A stretch of 14,391 bases of DNA, from positions 1-14,391 of the forward strand of contig QNYP01000082.1 of assembly GCA_003978675.1 (NCBI GenBank). The letters run 5' to 3'. This document shows positions 9,101 through 14,391 of this stretch, one piece after another. The notes below the pieces were generated by a model that saw only the letters and a list, made by a program, of their open reading frames with translations, had not been told where the DNA came from and made no database searches. This stretch comes from Hydrogenothermus sp. (GTDB taxonomy: Bacteria > Aquificota > Aquificia > Aquificales > Hydrogenothermaceae). The translations under genes were made by a program, and so were the position numbers. How positions within the stretch are numbered: position 1 is the stretch's first letter; each line of letters starts with the position of its first letter.

Positions 9101-10685
9101 TTTTACCAAGTCTAAGTTCAAGAAGATATTTAACAATATTGATAATATCTATAAGGAGAACAAATCTTGCTTCATCATCTAAGTAAGGTTCAACTTTCAA
9201 CTCTTGGAATTTAGCATTTTTCAGTTTTTCAACAACTTTCGCATCTATTTTTGTTCCAGCTGGTATAGTTTCTTTTCCAACTTCTACATCTTCAGCAAGT
9301 GCTAAAGGCGGATATTTTTCTAATAAACTTTCTAAATCTAATGGTTTTATTGTACTTGGTATATCGTGAACCTTAGCATTTATTTTTACTCTACCAACTC
9401 TAGATAAATCAAATCTTTGAGCATCATGGAACATTGCAACGAATAATTCGTTTGCTCTTCTTAAAAACGCTTTAGGATCCATTACCGCAGTATCGGTAGG
9501 TCTCATTTTACGGTATATTTCAACTCTAGCAGCATCTTGGAACGTGAAATCTTTATTTATCTTAGGCTGGTCTTTCTTTAATGTCTCTATGATTATATTT
9601 CCATAAGGAGATTTTCTAAATACTAGTGGGTCAATGGCAACAATTTCTTCAATTTCATATCTATCGTCATTTATAAATTTCTCAAGGTTTTCAGGTTCTA
9701 CATAAGCCTCTTTTCTAACCTTTATTCGATGTCCTTTTTCATCATCTTCTTCAGTTATGTATGTAATAAATATTTCATCGTTGGAAAGTTCTTCTACTGA
9801 TACTTCTACATCCTTTTCAGGATTATATAAAACCCCATCTTTTACATTTAAAGTTAAAAAGTTATCTCCATAAAAAGCCTTTAAAATCTTAGATGCAGTA
9901 TCTAAACCAAAAGCTCTTAAAACAGTTGTTCCAAGAAGCTTTCTTCTATCTATTCTTGCATGGAAAATCTCAACATTTGTAGCGTATTCAAACTCAAGCC
10001 TTGAACCTTTTTCTGGAATTATTGAACCTTTATATATAATTCTTGTTAAAACATCCTTAGTCTTATCCTCTTTTCCTTCGAAAAATATACCAGAAGACCT
10101 AATTAACTGAGAAACAACAATTCTTTCTGTTCCATTTATAATGAAGTTTGCATAAGGAGTAAGTAGTGGAACTTCTCCAAAGTATACCTTTTGTTTTTTA
10201 GTAAATTTAGGTATTACTTCTCCTGTTTCTGGATTAACTTGATTTACAACAAGTTCAAGTAAAACCCTTAAAGGGGTTGAGTAAGTTAATCCTTTATATT
10301 TACAATCCTCTACTGTAAATTTTTCTTTATATATTAAAACTCCTCCACAATGTGGGCATGCTATACCAGGACCACCTACTACATCATCAGGTAAAGGTTT
10401 TCTACACTGACCACATTCCCAGTCTCCAATTTCATAAGCTATATATCTAATTTCAACTTGTCCATTTGGATCTACTAATGGGAAAGAAGTTCTAAATATA
10501 TGTTCTAAACCTTTATCTTCCCTTTCATAAGGATTTTTATTAAACTGAACAAATTCTTCAAAAGATTTTTTTGTAACATGAAGAAGGTCTGGAGGAGTTA
10601 TTGTTTCTTTTCTTCTAGAAAGGTTTTTTCTTAAAGGGTTATGAACTAACTTTTTTATATGTCTTCTGTTTTCTATGTTTCTCAT
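6195..10685 (-). CDS. rpoB: DNA-directed RNA polymerase subunit beta
   Basis: The second-largest RNA polymerase subunit, 1,496 aa from the preferred ATG, against 1,342 in E. coli. The longest frame begins at GTG 10697, but that GTG lies inside the Shine-Dalgarno stretch AAAGGTGGAG (10701-10692), so ATG 10685 is preferred. An insertion with a CxxC-x15-CxxC pattern (C91, C94, C110, C113) precedes the conserved [10 protein letters not shown] segment and looks like a small zinc ribbon. The rifampicin region [20 protein letters not shown] is wild type at the main resistance positions (Asp607 equals E. coli 516) and differs at 518 (Ala) and 522 (Ala). The active-site segment [18 protein letters not shown] holds Lys1173 and Lys1181, equivalent to E. 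coli 1065 and 1073. The C-terminal [20 protein letters not shown] and the clamp-contacting end are intact. It is separated from rplL by 116 bases containing a hairpin. Confidence 0.98.
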   Translation of the reverse strand: [1496 protein letters not shown]

Positions 10686-10691
10686 ATTCTT

Positions 10692-10701
10692 CTCCACCTT
10701 T
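10692..10701 (-). promoter_or_regulatory. Shine-Dalgarno deciding the rpoB start
   Basis: AAAGGTGGAG on the transcribed strand lies 6 nt before ATG 10685. The upstream in-frame GTG (10697-10695) is part of this purine-rich site and has no comparable signal ahead of it. The shorter, 1,496-aa product is therefore the better call. Confidence 0.75.
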
Positions 10702-10715
10702 AAAATGGGATTTTG

Positions 10716-10765
10716 TTTAAAAATGACAAAAGGCAGACCACTCCCTTAAAGGAATGACCTGCCTT
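10716..10765 (-). terminator. Long hairpin with U-tract between rplL and rpoB (attenuator candidate)
   Basis: In the transcript, 10765-10730 folds into a 16-bp stem. AAGGCAG/CTGCCTT forms the lower 7 bp, the upper 9 pairs include G-U wobbles, and a UUAA loop closes it. A U-rich tail (TTGTCATTTTTAA) follows. It is the strongest hairpin I see in the operon and sits exactly where E. coli has its partial rplL-rpoB attenuator and a nearby RNase III site. A similar role, making more ribosomal-protein than polymerase mRNA, is inferred from position and shape. Confidence 0.75.
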
Positions 10766-10801
10766 GAAGTTTATATATATTTAAAATAGACAAAGCTAAA
10801 A

Positions 10802-11185
10802 TTACTTAACTTCGACTGTAGCACCAGCTTCTTCAAGCTTAGCTTTGATTTGTTCAGCTTCTTCTTTAGAAACTCCCTCTTTGATTGGTTTTGGAGCGTT
10901 ATCAACGAGTTCTTTAGCCTCTTTAAGACCAAGACCAGTAATTTCTCTAACAACTTTGATAACATTAATTTTCTTATCTCCAGCGCTTTGTAAGATAACA
11001 TCAAATTCAGTTTTTTCTTCAGCAGCAGCACCTCCAGCAGCACCACCTGCAGCAGGAGCAGCAGCAACCATAGCAGCAGCAGAAACCCCAAATTCTTCTT
11101 CTAACTCTTTAACGAGCTCAGCTAGCTCTAAAACAGTCATGTTTTTAATAGCTTCTTTGATTTCTTCTTTAGTGATTGTTGCCAT
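10802..11185 (-). CDS. rplL: 50S ribosomal protein L7/L12
   Basis: The stalk protein that recruits and stimulates translational GTPases; 127 aa, close to the usual 120-128. The N-terminal helical dimerisation and L10-binding domain spans about residues 1-33, followed by an Ala/Gly-rich flexible hinge (about 35-56). The compact C-terminal domain (about 58-127) carries the factor-binding face, with KVVREITGLGLKEAKELVD. The start ATG is preceded by AGGAGG at 11196-11201, 10 nt upstream. It lies 38 bases after rplJ, as in most bacteria, since L10 and L12 assemble together. The 3' side holds the attenuator-like hairpin that may reduce transcription into rpoB. Confidence 0.98.
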   Translation of the reverse strand: MATITKEEIKEAIKNMTVLELAELVKELEEEFGVSAAAMVAAAPAAGGAAGGAAAEEKTEFDVILQSAGDKKINVIKVVREITGLGLKEAKELVDNAPKPIKEGVSKEEAEQIKAKLEEAGATVEVK

Positions 11186-11201
11186 GTTATGAAAACCTCC
11201 T

Positions 11202-11224
11202 AAAATTTTTTCTTAAAAAATTTT
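11202..11224. other. A/T-only inverted repeat between rplJ and rplL
   Basis: Ten-base arms (11202-11211 and 11215-11224) made only of A and T enclose a 3-base loop, starting at the rplJ stop codon and ending just before the rplL Shine-Dalgarno sequence. The structure would be weak in RNA at high temperature. It may simply reflect A/T-rich spacer composition, or help keep the rplL ribosome-binding site open. No function is demonstrated. Confidence 0.35.
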
Positions 11225-11769
11225 TATCCTTCCTGTTCTTTCTTTTCTTTAATAGCATTAAGCACCATAACTGCTTTCTGTGGAACAGCGTTAAGCACAC
11301 GCACAAAGTTCGTAATAGGTGCTTGCATCATAGCAAAGAGCTGTGCTAGTAATTCCTCTCTGCTTGGTAGTGATGCAAGTGCATCTATCTCCTCTGGAGA
11401 TACGTATCTACCATCCAATAATCCTGCCTTTACTTTTGCACTTTCACTAGTCTTTAAGAACTCTTTTAAAGCTTTAGCAGCATCTACAACATCTTCATAC
11501 GCAAATATAACTGCAGAAGGCCCTTCAAAGATGTTAATTTTATCATAAAGTTCAGTTCCATTGCAAGCTCTATAAAGAATTGTATTCTTTATTACTTTAA
11601 TTTCTGCATCTTTTTTTCTTATTTGTTTTCTAAAATCTGCCATAGAATTAGCATCAACACCTGTAAAATCAAAAATAACCATCAATTTAGCTTTTTCTAT
11701 TTTATCTTTTACTTCATTTACTATCTGTTGTTTTTTCTGTATAGACTTTCTCATTACTGCTTCTGACAT
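11224..11769 (-). CDS. rplJ: 50S ribosomal protein L10
   Basis: L10 anchors L12 dimers to the 23S rRNA stalk base beside L11; 181 aa, within the usual 165-180 range plus a short tail. The N-terminal rRNA-binding domain contains the typical pattern of basic helix, strand and FRKQIRKKDAEIKVIKNTI (about residues 47-65), then a FEGPSAVIFAYED strand. The C-terminal helix, rich in Leu/Ala/Met (LFAMMQAPITNFVRVLNAVP), is the expected L12-binding region, and the very end is charged (KEKKEQEG). The ATG is supported by CGGAGG at 11778-11783, 8 nt upstream. It follows rplA by 20 bases. In other bacteria the L10-L12 complex represses its own mRNA; no clear leader structure is visible here. Confidence 0.97.
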   Translation of the reverse strand: MSEAVMRKSIQKKQQIVNEVKDKIEKAKLMVIFDFTGVDANSMADFRKQIRKKDAEIKVIKNTILYRACNGTELYDKINIFEGPSAVIFAYEDVVDAAKALKEFLKTSESAKVKAGLLDGRYVSPEEIDALASLPSREELLAQLFAMMQAPITNFVRVLNAVPQKAVMVLNAIKEKKEQEG

Positions 11770-11789
11770 GGTTTATTCCTCCGTTTTAC

Positions 11790-12518
11790 TTAAGCTGCTT
11801 TAGCTTCAAGCTCTTTTTGGATTTTAGCAATATCAAGTTTTACAGATGGATCCATAGTAGCTTTTATTACTGCATTTTTAATATACTGTCCCTTTAGCCC
11901 TGAAGGTCTTAGCTTTAAAACTGTATCATATACAGTTAAAGCATTTTCTACAAGTTTTTCAGTATCAAATGAAACTTTCCCTATTGGAACGTGAAGATTT
12001 CCTGTTTTATCTACTTTGAATTCTACTCTACCTTTTTTAGCTTCAGATACTGCCTTTTTAACATCTTGAGTAACTGTTCCAACTTTAGGGTTTGGCATTA
12101 ATCCTCTAGGACCTAAAATTCTACCTAATTTAGCAACTTTTGGCATCATATCAGGAGTTGCTATAACAACATCAAAGTCAATCCAGTTTTCCTTTAGAAT
12201 TTTATCTATTATATCTTCACCACCAACATAATCAGCACCTGCCTCTTCTGCTTCTTTAACCTTTTCACCTTGAGTTATAACAAGAACCTTAATTGGCTTT
12301 CCAAGTCCATGTGGCAAAACAGTAGAACCTCTAACCATTTGATCTGCGTATTTAGGGTCTACTCCTAGTCTGAATATTAACTCAACTGTTTGGTCAAAAT
12401 TTCTTTTGGTAATATCTGCCATTTCTTTTACTTTGTTTACTGCATCTTCTAATGTATAAAGTTTCTCCTTATCTAGAACCTTTAAAGCATTTAAATATTT
12501 CTTCCCTCTTTTTGCCAT
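11790..12518 (-). CDS. rplA: 50S ribosomal protein L1
   Basis: L1 forms the mobile stalk that helps eject deacylated tRNA from the E site; 242 aa, slightly longer than the usual 225-235. Domain I is split around domain II. The family signature LGRILGPRGLMPNPKVGTVT (about residues 131-150) is complete, as is the N-terminal RNA-binding strip (NFDQTVELIFRLGVDPK). The start ATG lies 3 bases beyond the rplK stop. Its Shine-Dalgarno GGAGG (12527-12531) is inside the last codons of rplK, so translation of the two is very probably coupled. In many bacteria L1 represses the rplK-rplA message. Confidence 0.98.
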   Translation of the reverse strand: MAKRGKKYLNALKVLDKEKLYTLEDAVNKVKEMADITKRNFDQTVELIFRLGVDPKYADQMVRGSTVLPHGLGKPIKVLVITQGEKVKEAEEAGADYVGGEDIIDKILKENWIDFDVVIATPDMMPKVAKLGRILGPRGLMPNPKVGTVTQDVKKAVSEAKKGRVEFKVDKTGNLHVPIGKVSFDTEKLVENALTVYDTVLKLRPSGLKGQYIKNAVIKATMDPSVKLDIAKIQKELEAKAA

Positions 12519-12521
12519 CGC

Positions 12522-12959
12522 TTACGCCTCCAATCCTTCAACTTCTATTCCCATAGAGCGTGCAGTTCCTGCAATAATTTTCACTGCAGTTTCTAGATCT
12601 TCTGTATTAAGGTCTTTCATTTTTATTTTTGCAATTTCTTCAATCTGTTGTCTTGTAACTTTACCAACCTTTTCTCTTTTTGGGTCGGAAGCACCTTTTT
12701 TAATTCCAGCAGCTTCTTTTAATAAATATGAAGCTGGAGGAGTTTTTAAAATGAAAGTAAATGACCTGTCATTATAGACAGTAATAACTACTGGAACTAT
12801 TGTTCCAGGTTTCATTTCAGAAGTTGCAGCATTAAACGCCTTAACAAACTCCATAATATTTACACCATGCTGACCAAGTGCTGGTCCAACTGGTGGAGAT
12901 GGAGAAGCTTGCTGAGCTGGTATCATCAGCTCGATTTTTCCTACTTCTTTCTTAGCCAT
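12522..12959 (-). CDS. rplK: 50S ribosomal protein L11
   Basis: L11 binds the GTPase-associated region of 23S rRNA; 145 aa, normal length. The N-terminal domain has the proline-rich helix PSPPVGPALGQHGVNIMEF (about residues 21-39), which contacts factors and is the thiostrepton-site element. The C-terminal rRNA-binding domain includes ITRQ-type KVTRQQIEEIAKIKMKDLNT and the conserved GTARSMGIEVEG end. AGGAGG at 12970-12975 precedes the ATG by 10 nt. There are 44 bases between the nusG stop and this start, with at most a weak 5-bp stem (12978-12982 with 13000-13004) and no convincing L1 regulatory fold. It overlaps rplA functionally by carrying that gene's ribosome-binding site. Confidence 0.98.
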   Translation of the reverse strand: MAKKEVGKIELMIPAQQASPSPPVGPALGQHGVNIMEFVKAFNAATSEMKPGTIVPVVITVYNDRSFTFILKTPPASYLLKEAAGIKKGASDPKREKVGKVTRQQIEEIAKIKMKDLNTEDLETAVKIIAGTARSMGIEVEGLEA

Positions 12960-13003
12960 AAAATTTACACCTCCTTGAGTTCTTCTTTAACTACCTGTTG
13001 AAC

Positions 13004-13774
13004 TTATATCTTCTCTACTTGAGAGAACTCAAGTTCAACCGGTGTAGCTCTTCCAAATATTGATATTGAAACTATTAATTTTTCTTTTTCTGGAATTACC
13101 TTTTCTATAACTCCTGTAAAGTTCATAAATGGACCTTCAATAACTCTAACTTTCTCACCTTCAGAGTAAAGAGATTTTTTAACTTTAGGAGCTCCTTTTT
13201 GTATTTGACCTAAAACCCTTTTTACTTCATTTTCTTCTAAAGGAACTGGCATACCACCAGCACTAACAAATCCTATAATGTATGGAGTTTTCTTAATTAA
13301 ATCTATTAATTCATCTGTTAACTTTGCTTTTATTAATAAATACCCAGGGAATATTTTGTTTTCTAATACTATCTTTGCTTCTGTTCTATTTTCTTTACAT
13401 TGTATTTTTTGTCCTGGTTTTGATATAGGGCTATGCCTAACGCACGCTTCATCACCTTCTACACTTTCAGCAACTCTAACAGTTCCATTTTCTATAATAA
13501 ATTTTGTTATACCCTTTTTCCCAGGAACTTCTATTTCTCTATCATTAGTTTTAAGGGAAAGCTTATATTTTTCTTTTCCCATTGATTTTATAACTACTTT
13601 CTCCTCAGCAGGAACAATAACCTCATCAACTAAGTCCTGTAAGTTATTAAGCTCTAACTGCTTTAAAAGATTTTCCCTTGCTCTAACTTCTAAGTTAGAC
13701 TGTGTATATAATGCATACCACTTTTTTTCTTCTTGAGATTTTTCTTCTGCAACTTGTTTTTTTTCTTCTGGCAT
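13004..13774 (-). CDS. nusG: Transcription termination/antitermination protein NusG, with inserted domain
   Basis: NusG binds the RNA polymerase clamp and links it to Rho or the ribosome. At 256 aa it is much longer than E. coli NusG (181 aa). The NGN domain begins at KKWYALYTQSNLEVRARENL (residues 17-36) and is interrupted at about 66-130 by an extra beta-rich segment that holds C111 and C126. It resumes at ENKIFPGYLLIKAKL and ends near TPYIIGFV. The KOW domain is at about 204-256 (EGEKVRVIEGPFMNFTGVI). An inserted domain at this place is known for Aquifex NusG, which supports the lineage call. An extra Lys/Glu-rich N-terminal tail covers residues 1-18. The ATG follows secE by 14 bases, with AGGGG as Shine-Dalgarno starting just past the secE stop. 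Confidence 0.97.
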   Translation of the reverse strand: MPEEKKQVAEEKSQEEKKWYALYTQSNLEVRARENLLKQLELNNLQDLVDEVIVPAEEKVVIKSMGKEKYKLSLKTNDREIEVPGKKGITKFIIENGTVRVAESVEGDEACVRHSPISKPGQKIQCKENRTEAKIVLENKIFPGYLLIKAKLTDELIDLIKKTPYIIGFVSAGGMPVPLEENEVKRVLGQIQKGAPKVKKSLYSEGEKVRVIEGPFMNFTGVIEKVIPEKEKLIVSISIFGRATPVELEFSQVEKI

Positions 13775-13788
13775 TTACTTACCCCTAA

Positions 13789-13971
13789 TTACTTAAAAAG
13801 ATAGTCTATAATTTTGCTAAAAGCCAAATCACATACCCATAAATATATAGAAATTACCAAAGTGAAAATTATAACTGCTACAGTAGCTATTTTTACCTGC
13901 TGTGGAGAAGGCCATGTTACCTTTTTTAATTCTTCTTTAACTTCAAGCAAAAATCCAAATAGCTTATCCAT
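13789..13971 (-). CDS. secE: Protein translocase subunit SecE
   Basis: The small clamp-like membrane subunit of the SecYEG export channel. At 60 aa it is the short single-span form found in most bacteria, not the three-span E. coli form. An amphipathic cytoplasmic helix and the family signature EELKKVTWPSPQQV (about residues 13-26) precede one transmembrane segment (about 28-48, IATVAVIIFTLVISIYLWVC). GGAG lies 5 nt before the ATG. It follows tRNA-Trp by 24 bases and precedes nusG by 14, the standard secE-nusG pair. Confidence 0.96.
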   Translation of the reverse strand: MDKLFGFLLEVKEELKKVTWPSPQQVKIATVAVIIFTLVISIYLWVCDLAFSKIIDYLFK

Positions 13972-13995
13972 TTTATCTCCAATTAAATAATAAAA

Positions 13996-14068
13996 CGGGG
14001 CAAGGAGGACTCGAACCCCCGACCGCGGGATTTGGAGTCCCGTGCTCTACCAACTGAGCTATTGCCCC
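13996..14068 (-). tRNA. trnW: tRNA-Trp (anticodon CCA)
   Basis: A full cloverleaf of 73 nt is visible on the minus strand. The acceptor stem GGGGCAA/TTGCCCC has 7 bp and discriminator G. The D arm is GCTC/GAGC with AGTTGGTA. The anticodon stem CGGGA/TCCCG has loop CTCCAAA, giving anticodon CCA. A 5-nt variable loop follows, and the T arm GGGGG/CCTCC contains TTCGAGT, with one G-U pair. The 3' CCA is not encoded (TTT follows) and must be added enzymatically. It starts 2 bases after the rpmG stop and ends 24 bases before secE, so it must be cut out of the operon transcript. Confidence 0.97.
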
Positions 14069-14070
14069 TT

Positions 14071-14223
14071 TTATTTCGCTTCTCTGTGAATAGTATGCTT
14101 ATTACACCACTTACAATATTTTCTAAGTTCTAATCTATCTGGATGTTTTCTCTTATTCTTTGTAGTTGTATAGTTTTTTCTTTTACATTCAGTGCAAACG
14201 AGAGTTATTATTTCTCTAGCCAT
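14071..14223 (-). CDS. rpmG: 50S ribosomal protein L33
   Basis: A small large-subunit protein of 50 aa, standard length, beginning MAREIITLVCTECKRKNY. It carries two CxxC pairs (C10/C13 and C37/C40, the latter in CKWC) that make the zinc-binding ribbon of the 'C+' L33 type, and ends in NKHTIHREAK, close to family norms. The ATG is preceded by GGGAG about 7 nt upstream. It lies 24 bases after tuf and 2 bases before tRNA-Trp. The order tuf-rpmG-trnW-secE-nusG is common in bacteria. Confidence 0.96.
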   Translation of the reverse strand: MAREIITLVCTECKRKNYTTTKNKRKHPDRLELRKYCKWCNKHTIHREAK

Positions 14224-14247
14224 TTACATTCTCCCTTCTTCTATTAA

Positions 14248-14391
14248 TTACTCAATGATTTGTGTAACAACACCAGCACCAACAGTTCTACCACCTTCTC
14301 TTATAGCAAATCTCATCTGCTCCTCTATAGCTACTGGAACCATTAACTCTACTGTTAACTCTACATTATCACCTGGCATTACCATCTCTTG
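14248..14391 (-). CDS. tuf: Elongation factor Tu, C-terminal 47 residues (partial)
   Basis: The window edge cuts this gene, leaving only the end of the coding region. EF-Tu delivers aminoacyl-tRNA to the ribosome as a GTP complex. The visible residues belong to beta-barrel domain III: MVMPGDNVELTVELMVPVAI, then MRFAIREGGRTVGAGVVT, then QIIE and a TAA stop. This EF-Tu ending is nearly invariant and permits a firm call despite the short length. It is the most upstream gene seen in the operon; the promoter must lie outside the window. Some bacteria have two tuf copies, and which one this is cannot be told here. Confidence 0.97.
   Translation of the reverse strand, partial: QEMVMPGDNVELTVELMVPVAIEEQMRFAIREGGRTVGAGVVTQIIE

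Noticed and set aside
10766..10800. Possible promoter for rpoB in the AT-rich stretch after rplL (TTGTCT and TATAAA on the minus strand)
   Set aside because: The two boxes are only 12 bases apart, too close for a sigma-70-type promoter, and TATA-like words are common in this AT-rich DNA.
10771..11192. Leu-rich and Ser/Ala-rich open frames overlapping rplL on both strands
   Set aside because: They are reading-frame shadows of the Ala-rich, Leu-rich L12 gene, which has the ribosome-binding site and family match.
12978..13004. Possible L1-binding regulatory hairpin in the rplK leader
   Set aside because: Only a 5-bp stem with a 17-nt loop forms, and I cannot match it to a known L1 site; chance is a good explanation.
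13278..13736. 152-codon plus-strand open frame opposite nusG
   Set aside because: The Ser/Phe-rich product mirrors the antisense of Lys/Glu-rich codons; there is no ribosome-binding site or recognisable domain.

Overview
The window is AT-rich (roughly one third G+C by eye) and carries the transcription/translation superoperon of a thermophilic bacterium, almost certainly an Aquificota member. I favour the family Hydrogenothermaceae (Sulfurihydrogenibium-like), as an inference. The grounds are the unusually long RNA polymerase subunits (beta about 1,496 aa, beta' 1,600 aa), a NusG with an extra domain inside its N-terminal domain, Lys/Glu/Ile-rich proteins, frequent AGA and ATA codons, and a sulfide:quinone oxidoreductase-like flavoprotein next door.

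Layout. Nearly everything is on the minus strand. In transcription order, from right to left, it runs: tuf (3' end only), rpmG, tRNA-Trp(CCA), secE, nusG, rplK, rplA, rplJ, rplL, rpoB, rpoC. Gaps are 2 to 116 bases, so this reads as one operon with internal control points. There is a 16-bp hairpin with a U-rich tail between rplL and rpoB, a smaller terminator-like hairpin between rpoB and rpoC, and a terminator after rpoC. Genes start behind good Shine-Dalgarno sequences; rpoC uses TTG, and rpoB is best started at an ATG inside the longest frame. No stretch longer than 300 bases lacks a gene.

Left end. A convergent plus-strand gene encodes the SQR/FCSD-type flavoprotein. Its first part is broken by a perfect 119-bp inverted repeat (1-119 versus 237-355). 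The FAD-binding N-terminus lies on the minus strand (239 to 1), and the rest of the gene continues on the plus strand from 237. Joining minus-strand 239-to-1 with plus-strand 356-1295 restores one open protein of about 393 aa. This looks like a fold-back chimera at a contig end rather than biology.

How the genes work together. EF-Tu, L33, tRNA-Trp, L11, L1, L10 and L12 serve translation. SecE serves protein export. NusG, RpoB and RpoC serve transcription. The order secE-nusG-rplKAJL-rpoBC is the widely conserved bacterial one. I found no previously undescribed system. The points most worth a second look are the fold-back junction, a CxxC/CxxC zinc-ribbon-like insertion near the RpoB N-terminus, the two intergenic hairpins around rpoB, and the cysteine pattern of the flavoprotein.
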